Shown here: positions 52,648 through 62,669 of the stretch, in pieces
Layout: each line of letters starts with the position of its first letter
Position numbering within the stretch: the stretch's first letter is position 1
Origin: Chitinophagales bacterium
Lineage (GTDB): Bacteria > Bacteroidota > Bacteroidia > Chitinophagales > Chitinophagaceae
Direction: 5' to 3'
Assembly: GCA_017303395.1 (NCBI GenBank)
Contig: JAFLBN010000001.1
Span: 186,001 to 250,000, forward strand
Length of the DNA stretch: 64,000 bases
The notes under the pieces: model-generated
Told to the model about the DNA's origin: nothing
Database searches by the model: none
The model's input: only the letters and a program-made list of their open reading frames with translations
Program-made: the position numbers and the translations under genes

Positions 52648-55644
52648 CTATTCTCTTGGGTTTATTTTTCGATATATACTCTTCATCATCCAATCTTTTA
52701 CAAGATCACCGAAAGACTTGTCTGACAAAATACGTTCAAATATCTCGGCATTATCATCCATACGGCCAATTAACTTGTCAATAAATTTATCATTAAATGC
52801 GTATTTGAATGTATCTAACTTATTTACTTTTGCTTGGGTCACCAAAACATCATCCTGTAATAATTCCGCTTCGATCTGGTCAAAGAATAGCTTATCTGCT
52901 TCAGTAAACTCAGTACCAAAACGATCATTAAGTACGTTAATAATTTCTGAAAGTAATGCTTCTTCTTCTTTGAGTCTTTTAAGTCCTGCTTCTGTTGCTC
53001 CACTGATTGCTCCCGTTTCTCCTTTCTGCAGTTCTATCGCACCTTCTTTTATCTTCTGCAACCTATAATACTCTAACGCAATCTCGTCATCTATGTACAA
53101 GGCTTCAGATAGATCTCGCTTAGGCAATCTTGTTTGCAAGAGTTTTGCATAGGCATAGAACTTTTCTAACTCTACATCGGTAAATGGCATAATCTGAGAC
53201 AGAAAAGCATACAGGTTTGTCCAAGTACGTAATCCCTTTTTGAATTCATCCTGTTTTTCTTCTCCATTTATTGCTTTATATCTATCCACTGCATTATCTG
53301 TAAATGAGTACAGATACTTTTGCTGAGTAGGATTATTAAATTTAGAAGTGGGATTGAAATACACCTCAGCAAAAGCATTTACCTCAGCTTCCCAATATAC
53401 ATCAAACTGGTCGAGCCTGTTTTTAAGATCGAAGAGATGATTAATATCAGTCTCATCCTCAGTTGTAGTAACTTCATAGTAATACTGGAATGAATCCAAT
53501 ATAGTTTGTCTGTCGTTAACAAAATCGAGCACAAAAGTATCTTCCTTTCCGGGATGAGTCCTATTTAACCTCGATAGTGTTTGAACTGCTTTTACTCCAG
53601 ACAGTTTTTTGTCCACATACATTGTATGCAATAATGGTTGATCGAAACCTGTTTGGTACTTGTCAGCAACTATCAAGATTTTATATTCATCCTTCTCAAA
53701 TATTCCAGGCACTTCTTTTTCACTATAACCTGTAAGCTCCGGCTCTGAAACCCCTTCGGGATTAGTATTATCATCTTTTACTCTACCTGAAAAAGCCACC
53801 AATATTTTTATCTCTTTGTCATATCCTTTGTCAAAAATGTATGTATTAAACTCCTCGTAATATCGTTTGGCGTGCAAGCGAGAACCGCACACAAGCATGG
53901 CTTTTGCTTTCCCACCTATTTTTTTTGACACTACATTCCTGAAATGCTCAATTATCACTTCCGCCTTCTGAGCTAGATTGTATGGATGGAGTGATATAGC
54001 CCTGCCAATAGCCTTTGATGCTTTCTTTTTATTCAGTTTAGGATCATCTTCAATAGCTTTGGTTAGTTTATAGTAGAGTTCATATGTAGTATAGTTTTGC
54101 AACACATCCAGTATAAAACCCTCTTCAATAGCTTGGCGCATGGAATACAGATGAAATGGTTTAGGTTTCCCGGCATCATCTTTTTCGCCAAAGACTTCTA
54201 ATGTTTTATACTTGGGTGTTGCAGTAAATGCAAAGAAAGACATATTAGGTTGCTTACCTCTGGATGCAGCTGATTGTTCTATTTGCTCTCTAATAAAATC
54301 ATCTCCGGTATAATCATCGTCTTGCTCTGCCTTTTCAGCGTCTTCAAGCGTTTTTACTGCAAGTATTTCTTTCATTTTTTTACTTGCCTCTCCACCTTGC
54401 GAACTGTGTGCTTCATCTATGATAATAGCATACTTCCTACTGGGCAATTCACCTATTTTACCAATTACATATGGAAACTTCTGAAGTGTGGTAATAATGA
54501 TATTTGCTCCCTGCTCTAGGCTGTTGGCTAATTGTGAACTGTCCTTATCTATACGTTGCACCAATCCGGACTTATGCTCGAACTGGTAAATTGTATTTTG
54601 CAATTGTCTATCAAGTACCTGCCTATCAGTTATAACGATTACAGAATCAAACATGCGTTCATTTTTGCTATTGTGCAATCCTGAAAGCCTGTATGATAAC
54701 CATGCAATTGTATTACTTTTTCCGGAGCCTGCTGAGTGTTGTATCAAATAATCCTTCCCAACACCTCGTGTCAAAACGGCCTCACTTATACTTCTTACTG
54801 CATCTAACTGATGATAGCGAGGAAAAATTAGCTGCTCTTTTTTGAATATTTTGCCCTCCGATTCTATTTCTTTTACCTGCAGATGGATAAACCGTTGTAT
54901 TATCTCCATCCAACTATCTTTGCGCAAAACATCTTCCCACATATAGGATGTACGATAGTTGCCTTCTATAGGAGGATTTCCTTTACCTTTATTATATCCC
55001 TTATTGAAGGGTAACCAATACGTTTTACCACCATCAAGCTTCGTGGTCATAAATACTTCATCCTGATCAATAGCAAAATGTACTAGACACCTTTTTTTAA
55101 AAGCAAACAACACTTCCCTATTATCTCTCGTATTTGCGTATTGCTTCAATGCATTACTTACATCCTGTCCGGTAAACTGATTTTTCAGCTCCATTGTAGC
55201 AATAGGCAGGCCATTTAGTGCTAACACTACATCTACAGAATTTTTCACTTTATCACTGTAGTATATTTGCCTGTATACCTTGAGGCTGTTTTTATCATAT
55301 AGTGCTGAAGCCTCGGGGTTTAAGGTTGAAGCAGGACGAAAGAAAGCCATCTGAAAACGAACACCATAGTCCGTAAAGCCGTTTCGTAATACATCTAACG
55401 CTCCACGCAAGTCCAATTCTTTATACAAACGTTGTATTACCCTGTTATCTGTATCGTCGCCATGAATGGCTGCAATCTTTTCCCAACGTTTAGGTTGGCT
55501 ATCCTGCAGAAACTTTAGTATGTCATATTTGAACATCCCCAGCTCCCTGCTATAGTCGGCAGCATTACCTTCAGCATACCCACCTTGCTCTATTAACGAG
55601 CTTACTAAAGCTGATTCAAAAGTTTTTTCTGTAATGATGCTCAT
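52648..55644 (-). CDS. hsdR: Type I restriction enzyme R subunit
   Basis: 998 residues. An N-terminal PD-(D/E)xK nuclease (DVVLALNGLPIATMELKNQ), then a SF2 translocase with Walker A HSAGSGKSNT, DEAH box IIDEAHSSQGG, FFAFTATPKYKTLE, the motif DRQVLDR and motif VI TLSRLNRTHPGKEDT. It cleaves unmodified DNA after translocation. It is the last gene of the operon; its start overlaps the Ntn-hydrolase stop by 4 nt. Confidence 0.95.
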   Translation of the reverse strand: MSIITEKTFESALVSSLIEQGGYAEGNAADYSRELGMFKYDILKFLQDSQPKRWEKIAAIHGDDTDNRVIQRLYKELDLRGALDVLRNGFTDYGVRFQMAFFRPASTLNPEASALYDKNSLKVYRQIYYSDKVKNSVDVVLALNGLPIATMELKNQFTGQDVSNALKQYANTRDNREVLFAFKKRCLVHFAIDQDEVFMTTKLDGGKTYWLPFNKGYNKGKGNPPIEGNYRTSYMWEDVLRKDSWMEIIQRFIHLQVKEIESEGKIFKKEQLIFPRYHQLDAVRSISEAVLTRGVGKDYLIQHSAGSGKSNTIAWLSYRLSGLHNSKNERMFDSVIVITDRQVLDRQLQNTIYQFEHKSGLVQRIDKDSSQLANSLEQGANIIITTLQKFPYVIGKIGELPSRKYAIIIDEAHSSQGGEASKKMKEILAVKTLEDAEKAEQDDDYTGDDFIREQIEQSAASRGKQPNMSFFAFTATPKYKTLEVFGEKDDAGKPKPFHLYSMRQAIEEGFILDVLQNYTTYELYYKLTKAIEDDPKLNKKKASKAIGRAISLHPYNLAQKAEVIIEHFRNVVSKKIGGKAKAMLVCGSRLHAKRYYEEFNTYIFDKGYDKEIKILVAFSGRVKDDNTNPEGVSEPELTGYSEKEVPGIFEKDEYKILIVADKYQTGFDQPLLHTMYVDKKLSGVKAVQTLSRLNRTHPGKEDTFVLDFVNDRQTILDSFQYYYEVTTTEDETDINHLFDLKNRLDQFDVYWEAEVNAFAEVYFNPTSKFNNPTQQKYLYSFTDNAVDRYKAINGEEKQDEFKKGLRTWTNLYAFLSQIMPFTDVELEKFYAYAKLLQTRLPKRDLSEALYIDDEIALEYYRLQKIKEGAIELQKGETGAISGATEAGLKRLKEEEALLSEIINVLNDRFGTEFTEADKLFFDQIEAELLQDDVLVTQAKVNKLDTFKYAFNDKFIDKLIGRMDDNAEIFERILSDKSFGDLVKDWMMKSIYRKINPRE

Positions 55645-56636
55645 ACTTCTTCGGCATTTTCAGGTTGTTCAATATTAATTGGTTTCTCTAAAAACTGCTT
55701 ATAGGCAATTTCCTTGAAAATACGTCGTAAGGTCTGTTTTTCCTGCTTAGTAATTGTTGATTTTAATGTAAAGCCATCTTCGCTGTAGCAACGTTTTACA
55801 AACTCCGCATTAAATCCATATTCTTCTTCTGTCGGTTCTTCTATTCTTTCCGGCAATTCATCTCCAGTAACAGCACAGGTGTCTGGGTCAATAAACCTTA
55901 CCGCCGGATTGTTTTCAAAATTTACATCCTTTCCCAGGAAAGTTTTACGTCCGTTAATTGAAGGCCAGTAAACTCCATAAAATTCGTTAACACCTGGTGG
56001 ATGTATTTTAGCCAGTTGTATGGCTCCCTCTATAGAATCGTATTCTGCTTTGCGTATCATTTGCAATAAAACCTTAAATGGTTCCATATCAAAACTACGG
56101 GCTAATATTCGTCCTCCTTTAGCTATTTCCTCTTGAAGTAACTGTTCTGCTATTTCAATTTCATCACCGATAAAAGCGAAAAACATATTTTCCTCGTTTA
56201 CCTGATTAGGTAAAAATGCCTTCAATTCGTGATTGTATTTTAATTTCCATACCTGAAAAGCACTTTTTTTCCAAGACCATCCGCCAAACATGAATTCAAA
56301 ATCACCTAAAGCATCTTCAAACGATTGTGGCGCATAGCCTGAAATACCATTACATAGCGTTGTGAACAGATTTGTAAGATACTCTAGTACATCGCTAATA
56401 TCAGTATTGGGGTTCGACAGATTTTCATCAAATCGTATTGAAGATATCAGGTTAAGAATAAGTGGGTAGGTACGTGTTGTCTCTCCGGCAAAACAGATAA
56501 GACAGTCCTTACGTGGCAGTTCAAATAGTTTTACCCCGGAATGCCACCGTTCACCACCACTCAGGCAACTATCGGTAGCAAATACAAGCTCTTCAGTATC
56601 ATTAGCACGGCGAATAAAGGCGGTACAGAGTGTCAT
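55641..56636 (-). CDS. Proteasome-like (T1/Ntn-hydrolase fold) protein in the R-M operon
   Basis: 331 residues starting MTLCTAFIRR. If Met1 is removed, Thr2 becomes the N-terminal nucleophile. The following stretch, ELVFATDSCLSGG, then VKLFELP, then CLICFAGET, follows the proteasome-beta/HslV pattern: Asp22 matches the Asp17-type residue, Lys36 the Lys33-type residue and Gly51 the AG turn. The C-terminal half (ADVL-less, containing SFDMEPFKVLLQMIRKAEYD) is longer than typical beta subunits. No ATPase partner is adjacent except HsdR. It is coupled to hsdR by 4-nt overlap. The role (peptidase or amidase linked to R-M) is inferred. Confidence 0.72.
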   Translation of the reverse strand: MTLCTAFIRRANDTEELVFATDSCLSGGERWHSGVKLFELPRKDCLICFAGETTRTYPLILNLISSIRFDENLSNPNTDISDVLEYLTNLFTTLCNGISGYAPQSFEDALGDFEFMFGGWSWKKSAFQVWKLKYNHELKAFLPNQVNEENMFFAFIGDEIEIAEQLLQEEIAKGGRILARSFDMEPFKVLLQMIRKAEYDSIEGAIQLAKIHPPGVNEFYGVYWPSINGRKTFLGKDVNFENNPAVRFIDPDTCAVTGDELPERIEEPTEEEYGFNAEFVKRCYSEDGFTLKSTITKQEKQTLRRIFKEIAYKQFLEKPINIEQPENAEEV

Positions 56637-56677
56637 GGAAGAATATATTAGTTAGTAGAATAAGACTTGTCTATACA

Positions 56678-57823
56678 CTAGATTAGCAAATATGATATCT
56701 GTTCTATAGATTTTGTGTCAACCCCTTCAAATGATATTTTGTTGTTATTGTCATTTAGTGTTATTAGATATAGATCCTCTAATTCGGGGATTGAATTTTT
56801 TACATCGAATCCGTTTTGTGCATTAAGCAAAAGCGCAACTCTTTTTGCAATAGCATTGAGTAGGCGAATATCCCGTTCGTTATTCACACGTTTGCTGTTT
56901 GCTACTTGTATTACGTCTGATACATAACTCCGAAAACGATTTCGTTCTTCGTCATTAAAGAAATCCATTTCAAATACTCTGTCTATATCTACTTCAAAAT
57001 AATCGAGTAGGTACAATATGTATTCGTAAAAAAGATACGGTAGGGCATCACGCATGAGATATGTAAGTAACTTGCCATTTTGCTTGTCGTTATACAATAA
57101 CAACAGATTCTTTCTTATTATGGCAGTTATTATTTCTGCAATTACATCTCCACTTATGTCCTGTTCTCCTAAAACCATTACATCAGACAGGACTTCTACA
57201 ATATTACAATCATCTCTCCCTACCAATATGCTATGTTCACCTATTGCTATATCTACTCGTGGATTCTGATTTCTTGCAACATTATCAATAGATCTGATAG
57301 TAATGAATTTAGTATGCCTTACCAGACTGCCAAGTTTGGATAAAAAATCAGCCTCATCTCTTAATAATGGCAATGCATACAACACATAATTGCCATTATA
57401 TCTAATGTCTTGCTTTCTGGCCAACTTACGTAATTGAGCGTGTTGACGACCATTTGTATTAATAAAGAATTGGAAATGTGGAGTTGGGATTCTTCTATTT
57501 CCGTTAAAATGGACTGTACCCCTTGTGCAGATTGCTTTATAGCTAGGGGATTTGTATTGCAGGAAAATTGCCTTGCTGTTAGATACTCCTGGGCGCCCGT
57601 AATGCAATGCTACATCATAGCCACCTTTAGGCCCTTCTAAATTAATATGGAAACCACTCGCATATTCTATGGGATGGGGTATAAATGGCCAAATTCTTCT
57701 TAAAGGACGGGGCCAATGCAAAATGTTCCTGCCCCTTAAATGGTGATGAACAAAAAAATTCAACCCTAAGTTCAGTATCTCATGGGTAATATTCAGTTCT
57801 AAGGTTTTCTCTTGTAAGCTCAT
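56678..57823 (-). CDS. Unknown 381-aa protein, possible PD-(D/E)xK-like nuclease
   Basis: 381 residues, no signal peptide. Residues about 60-140 read FHINLEGPKGGYDVALHYGR, then KAIFLQYKSPSY and a basic FNGNRRIPTPHFQFFINTNG stretch. The GYDVAL...FLQYKS pairing of an Asp strand and a QxK strand resembles PD-(D/E)xK folds (inference). The rest is alpha-rich without known motifs. It lies between hsdS and the Ntn-hydrolase on one transcript. No homologous family is recalled. Confidence 0.55.
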   Translation of the reverse strand: MSLQEKTLELNITHEILNLGLNFFVHHHLRGRNILHWPRPLRRIWPFIPHPIEYASGFHINLEGPKGGYDVALHYGRPGVSNSKAIFLQYKSPSYKAICTRGTVHFNGNRRIPTPHFQFFINTNGRQHAQLRKLARKQDIRYNGNYVLYALPLLRDEADFLSKLGSLVRHTKFITIRSIDNVARNQNPRVDIAIGEHSILVGRDDCNIVEVLSDVMVLGEQDISGDVIAEIITAIIRKNLLLLYNDKQNGKLLTYLMRDALPYLFYEYILYLLDYFEVDIDRVFEMDFFNDEERNRFRSYVSDVIQVANSKRVNNERDIRLLNAIAKRVALLLNAQNGFDVKNSIPELEDLYLITLNDNNNKISFEGVDTKSIEQISYLLI

Positions 57824-57837
57824 GGTATAGCATATTA

Positions 57838-59097
57838 TTAATTGGTGACATTTATTTTTCCGGTTACTACCTCGCTGATGAGGGCGGTGCGGTACTCGGT
57901 AAGCAGTTCTATAAGTTGGGTAGTGTTGGCTATCTGTGTATCTATTTTTTTGCTCTCAGTTTCGATATAGTCTACTATAGCTTGTTGTTCTTTCAAATTC
58001 AGTGCAATGGCAAACGGGATTTGGTTTAGTACTTCTTGAGTCATACTAGGCACTGCTGAACCATACTTATACTGATCAAAATTTATTGTAGTACATAAAT
58101 AAAAAAAGTACTTTGGAAGAATAGTATTATAAATATCTGTGTAATACGCTGTATCTACTGACCAGAAAGGATTTTCTAAGTACTGAGGTTTGTCTATTGT
58201 GCCTTTTCTTCCTAAAATAACAGATGGGCCTGTATGTAAATAATTATTTGCCTTCCCAAATATTCCGCCTGTGCCAATTATTGGATAAACACCATTATCA
58301 TCCCATACATTTTTATGGTCTTGTCCGTTACAGATTTTTGCAAGTCTTTTTAACTTCTTCACCTCCCAATGTTCCGGTATCTCACCCAGCCAGTCTATAC
58401 CGCTGTCTTTCATAGGGGCATTGGGGTTAAGCCCTTTGGTTACGGCATGGTTTATGAGTGCTGTCTTTTCTTCTTCGTATAGTTCTATCAGTTTTTGCTT
58501 GGTTGCAATCAGCTCATCTATAGCAGCGGTTTTAGCATCCAGGTAATTGGCAATGGCAGTTTGTTCTGCAGGTGTGGGGACTAACACTGAAATGTCATTA
58601 AAATCATCGACGCCTAAAGCATACCTGGTCACTCCATTTGCAGCAGTTTCAAAGTAACTTTTTACATAGTCAGTTTGAAGCAACCTAAAAAGATAACTAC
58701 CATTTACATTAGTGGGTTTAATGTGTGTTAAGTGATACCCACAAACAACATTTTCAAAATCTTCCTTTACGAGCGCTGGGATACCTATGTCGTCAGCACT
58801 TTCAGAATCTTTTGTTGCAAGCACATCACCCATCTTTAACAAGAACTTTTGTATCTGAGCATCGCTTGCAGTTGCTTTCATGAAATCAATATCGTTAGTA
58901 ATGAAGTCATTTTTATATACGTCCATGTAGTTGCATAGAAATACTTCTTCTTCACCGAGTATGCTTTTTTTATCAATATTGCTCGGATTTGCATGAGCAA
59001 TATATTTTAATCGTTTAACTTTCCAGTGTTCTGGTATATCGCCAATCCACTCTATGCCGCTTGGTTTGTATTTTGGGTATGGGGTCATCTTGGCCAT
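57838..59097 (-). CDS. hsdS: Type I restriction enzyme specificity subunit
   Basis: 419 residues. Two target-recognition domains each start with the IEWIGDIPEHWKVKRLK / IDWLGEIPEHWEVKKLK repeat and are separated by conserved helical spacers (AIANYLDAKTAAIDELIATK and AIVDYIETESKKIDTQIANT). It sets the bipartite target sequence. It overlaps the DUF262 gene stop by 13 nt. Confidence 0.95.
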   Translation of the reverse strand: MAKMTPYPKYKPSGIEWIGDIPEHWKVKRLKYIAHANPSNIDKKSILGEEEVFLCNYMDVYKNDFITNDIDFMKATASDAQIQKFLLKMGDVLATKDSESADDIGIPALVKEDFENVVCGYHLTHIKPTNVNGSYLFRLLQTDYVKSYFETAANGVTRYALGVDDFNDISVLVPTPAEQTAIANYLDAKTAAIDELIATKQKLIELYEEEKTALINHAVTKGLNPNAPMKDSGIDWLGEIPEHWEVKKLKRLAKICNGQDHKNVWDDNGVYPIIGTGGIFGKANNYLHTGPSVILGRKGTIDKPQYLENPFWSVDTAYYTDIYNTILPKYFFYLCTTINFDQYKYGSAVPSMTQEVLNQIPFAIALNLKEQQAIVDYIETESKKIDTQIANTTQLIELLTEYRTALISEVVTGKINVTN

Positions 59098-60854
59098 ATT
59101 TGTAATGCTGCTTCGTATAAGTGATTTGCCCTTGTAGCTATTGTTTCTTCATTCCAGTCATCCAACCCGAGGTAGTCTGTAGTTTGCCTTAGTGTAGAAT
59201 ATCTACGCAAAAACTCTTTTTTTACCGACCATCCGGAGTGTTTCATAGCACTGTTAAGCGAGCCTCTTACTAATGTAAGATTGCCCATAGTGCGCAGCTT
59301 ATAATCTCTGAATTCTTCATCATCTTCATCAGTAATATTTGACCAATGTATACGCCATTTTTTAGGCATCATATGTTCTACGCTGAAGCCGTCAAAATTC
59401 AACTTCCCTTGGTCTGCATAGGTATGGTCCAGTTGGTACAATGCTATGCAATACAATACTTCCCTGCTATATTGGTTGATAAGAGCACTGGTTTCAAAAG
59501 CATTTTTAAGCTCTTCATCCGTGGGGAATCGATTAGTATCTTCAGTATAAGACAGCAACTTTTCTTTCATTTTTTGCGCAGTAATAGTCCCCATTTTTTT
59601 GGTTTCAGACAACAGCGAAAAGAACAGGTTGTTGTAATTTTTAGTAGTGAGTTTACATACAGTGCGGCGTGTCAGGTAAGATTCGATTACTCTGAGTATT
59701 TGTATCCTTTCCTGCGCTTCAGTGACCTGTTTGAAAATGTATAGTATAAGCGGGAAAATGGTAGTTATCTCAAACTCTCGTATAAGGTGAAAAAAACGTT
59801 TTTCGTGTTCATTGAAACTTATTTCAGCGAGATTTTCTCCATCAGGCAGTTGCTGGTAAACAAGTGCATACTCATGTACATCCTTTGCAAAAGATACAAG
59901 TTCAGCTTCTTTCTTGTCTTTGAGGTATTCGCGATATTCTTTAAAAAGAGCTTCCATCTTGACGATGGATTCTGTAAGTATAATAAGGTAACTGTACAGA
60001 AACAGTTCTACTGTAGTTCTTCTGACCCTGCCCGATGTACGTTCGGCTTCCCAGAATTTAATTGTGTCTTCATCTGCCTCAAAAACCGAATGCCAGTACT
60101 CATCATAGTAATCAATCACTTTAGGCTTGGCATAGAGATAATTTTTTAATAGTTCAGCAGTTGTGAGCTTTACTCCTAGAGAGTTTATAGTGTCAAATAT
60201 TTGCTGTACATCATCATTTTTTGAAAGAGCCATATGTATTACCGGCAATTTCTCAAGTATGATGGTAATATATTGTCGTATATCTTGGGTATTTAACTCT
60301 CTCTCTATCCTATGCCTGAAGTACAGATATGCTCCCATGATTCGGTTAAAATTATCCAGCTTTCTTTCCAATTCATTTAGTTCGAAAGAAGCAAAATCCT
60401 TCCAAAGAGCATTGTTATTATCACTGTCTTTCAAAATGTTTTGGAAGTAATCTCTATCAACACGGCTATGTAATATTCGTATGTTCTCTTGTCCGTAAGA
60501 ATCAGTGAATACAAGTAATGTTTTTATCCAGTTTTTGAGGTTAGCATCTTCTGATATATCATAAAAGGCTCGTAGTAAAATACAAATAGTAGTAAGTCGT
60601 TGTTGTCCATCAATCAGATCGTACTCTAAAGAGCCTACACGTTCTGATTCGCGTTGTTTTATGATAATTGTACCAATGAAATGTTCACTGGTATTATCAC
60701 CATTTATTATCTGGTCATATTCCTCTTTAATATTTTCAAATAGTTCTGCCCAATCTTCTGATTTCCAAACATACGAGCGTTGAAAAAATGGTATAACAAA
60801 TTGGTTGCTTCCCATTAGGAAGGATTGAAGTTTTTCTTTGTTGGCGCTAAGCAT
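59085..60854 (-). CDS. DUF262/DUF1524 (GmrSD/RloF-like) protein
   Basis: 589 residues. The N-terminal DUF262 NTP-pocket reads FQRSYVWKSEDW and YDLIDGQQRLTTICI. The C-terminal DUF1524 HNH-type nuclease is FSVEHMMPKKWR with the paired MGNLTLVRGSLNSAMK. Such proteins act as modification-dependent restriction factors, and RloF-like ones occur inside type I R-M loci. The gene is between hsdM (12 nt) and hsdS (13-nt overlap), so it is made with the methylase complex. Confidence 0.9.
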   Translation of the reverse strand: MLSANKEKLQSFLMGSNQFVIPFFQRSYVWKSEDWAELFENIKEEYDQIINGDNTSEHFIGTIIIKQRESERVGSLEYDLIDGQQRLTTICILLRAFYDISEDANLKNWIKTLLVFTDSYGQENIRILHSRVDRDYFQNILKDSDNNNALWKDFASFELNELERKLDNFNRIMGAYLYFRHRIERELNTQDIRQYITIILEKLPVIHMALSKNDDVQQIFDTINSLGVKLTTAELLKNYLYAKPKVIDYYDEYWHSVFEADEDTIKFWEAERTSGRVRRTTVELFLYSYLIILTESIVKMEALFKEYREYLKDKKEAELVSFAKDVHEYALVYQQLPDGENLAEISFNEHEKRFFHLIREFEITTIFPLILYIFKQVTEAQERIQILRVIESYLTRRTVCKLTTKNYNNLFFSLLSETKKMGTITAQKMKEKLLSYTEDTNRFPTDEELKNAFETSALINQYSREVLYCIALYQLDHTYADQGKLNFDGFSVEHMMPKKWRIHWSNITDEDDEEFRDYKLRTMGNLTLVRGSLNSAMKHSGWSVKKEFLRRYSTLRQTTDYLGLDDWNEETIATRANHLYEAALQIWPR

Positions 60855-60866
60855 ATAGTTGGTGAT

Positions 60867-62669
60867 TTAGTTTAGTATGTTTTTCTCGGCTTCGATAATT
60901 TTTTCCTCTAAGGTCAGTATATCGGCTTTTATTTGTTCCAGCGGGCGCAGAGGCTTAAACTCGTAGAAGTATTTGGTGAAGTTGATTTCGTACCCTGTTT
61001 TGGTTTTGCTATGGTCTATCCATGCTTCTGGCAGGTGTGGTTTTACTTCTGCCTCAAAATATTCTTCAATGGTTTGTGGTATCAGGTTTCCCTTCGCATC
61101 TTTTTTCATGAAAGGAATATTCTCATAATCGCGCAGATTGCTATCGGGTTTGGGGTCTCCGTTCTTATCTTTTACTATTTTGCCATTTTCTTTTAGCGGT
61201 TGCTCTACAGTAACTCGCCAATATCCAAAGAACTCGTTAGGGTAAATTTTACAGAAATCATTTGCCTGAAAGTTTCCATAAATATTTGTGATGAAACCAA
61301 TGCCTTTTTCATTACCATTTTCAATGATGGCTTTGCGCTTGTTGCCAAGGCTCCTATCCATTTTTTTCCAAAATCGGTTTGCGCTTAGTTTACCTTCTTT
61401 TATCAGCTCATCATCTTTTGTGCCTGCTGCATTTATTAGCTGCACCTTTCCTCTGCGCTCTTTACTCTTCTTATTGGTTACTATCCATATATATGTGCTG
61501 ATACCTGTATTGTAAAACAATTGGTCGGGAAGTGCAATCACTGCCTCTAACCAGTCGTTTTCTATTATCCATCTACGTATGTTACTTTCTCCACTTTCTG
61601 CAGCACCTGTAAATAGTGGAGAACCATTAAACACAATACCAATACGTGTACCATTACTCTTCATCTTTGATATCATATGCTGCAGAAAAAGCAAAGAACC
61701 ATCATTAATACGTGGCACACCAGCTCCGAAACGGCCAGCCATTCCTTTATCCTCAGATTCCTTTTTGATAATCTTCTCTGCCTTTTTCCAATCTACACCA
61801 AATGGTGGGTTAGAAAGCATATAGTCAAACTTCTCATTCTCAAGCCCATCAACAGTAAATGTGTTACCAAACTTAATATTACCCGGGTCTTGTCCTTTTA
61901 TCAGCATGTCTGATTTACAGATAGCATAAGACTCCGGATTAATCTCTTGTCCAAATACTTTGAGATCAGCCTTTGTGTTCAACTCTTCTTTAAGATATTG
62001 CTCTGCTACCGATAACATTCCACCTGTACCACAAGCAGGATCGTATAGCGTTTTTACAATTCCCTCTTTAGTAAGTATGTCTCTATCTTCAATAAATAAC
62101 ACATTTACCATTAGCCGTATTACTTCTCTAGGGGTAAAATGCTCTCCGGCTGTTTCGTTAGATTGTTCAGCGAATCTTCTAATAAGTTCCTCAAACACAT
62201 AGCCCATTTCCATCGATTCCATGCCTTTAAGGTCAATCTCTTTAAAGGCTTTTACTACTTTGAAGAGTATATCGGACTTGGGGTCGTCCATACGGTCAAT
62301 CTGATCATCAAAATTGAAATATTCGAGTATTTCTCTGGCACTAGCAGAAAACCCGTTAATGTAGTTCCTTAGGTTGATGGCAATATTGTCTGCATCAGCT
62401 ATCAGCTTTTCAAAATCAAACTCACTACGATTATGAAAATTATGTCCTGCAACTTTATTAAGTGCAATGTCTTTTGCTGATTCTTTGAAATCTTTTACTT
62501 TGGGCAAGTATTTCAATACCTTTTCTTTGGTATCTGCAAGTTCACAGTCTAACCTTCTCAAAACAGTCATTGGAAGTATTACTTTACCATAGTCAGACTG
62601 TTTGTAATCTCCTCTCAATAAATTGGCTACTTCCCATATTAAGTCTGCCTTTTCTTTAAATCGTGTCAT
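60867..62669 (-). CDS. hsdM: Type I restriction enzyme methylase subunit
   Basis: 600 residues. An N-terminal HsdM helical domain, then an N6-adenine methylase core: SAM-binding LYDPACGTGGML and catalytic NPPF in YMLSNPPFGVDWK. The C-terminal coiled-coil helix (QIKADILTLEEKIIEAEKNIL) contacts HsdS. It is the first gene of the six-gene operon. Confidence 0.96.
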   Translation of the reverse strand: MTRFKEKADLIWEVANLLRGDYKQSDYGKVILPMTVLRRLDCELADTKEKVLKYLPKVKDFKESAKDIALNKVAGHNFHNRSEFDFEKLIADADNIAINLRNYINGFSASAREILEYFNFDDQIDRMDDPKSDILFKVVKAFKEIDLKGMESMEMGYVFEELIRRFAEQSNETAGEHFTPREVIRLMVNVLFIEDRDILTKEGIVKTLYDPACGTGGMLSVAEQYLKEELNTKADLKVFGQEINPESYAICKSDMLIKGQDPGNIKFGNTFTVDGLENEKFDYMLSNPPFGVDWKKAEKIIKKESEDKGMAGRFGAGVPRINDGSLLFLQHMISKMKSNGTRIGIVFNGSPLFTGAAESGESNIRRWIIENDWLEAVIALPDQLFYNTGISTYIWIVTNKKSKERRGKVQLINAAGTKDDELIKEGKLSANRFWKKMDRSLGNKRKAIIENGNEKGIGFITNIYGNFQANDFCKIYPNEFFGYWRVTVEQPLKENGKIVKDKNGDPKPDSNLRDYENIPFMKKDAKGNLIPQTIEEYFEAEVKPHLPEAWIDHSKTKTGYEINFTKYFYEFKPLRPLEQIKADILTLEEKIIEAEKNILN

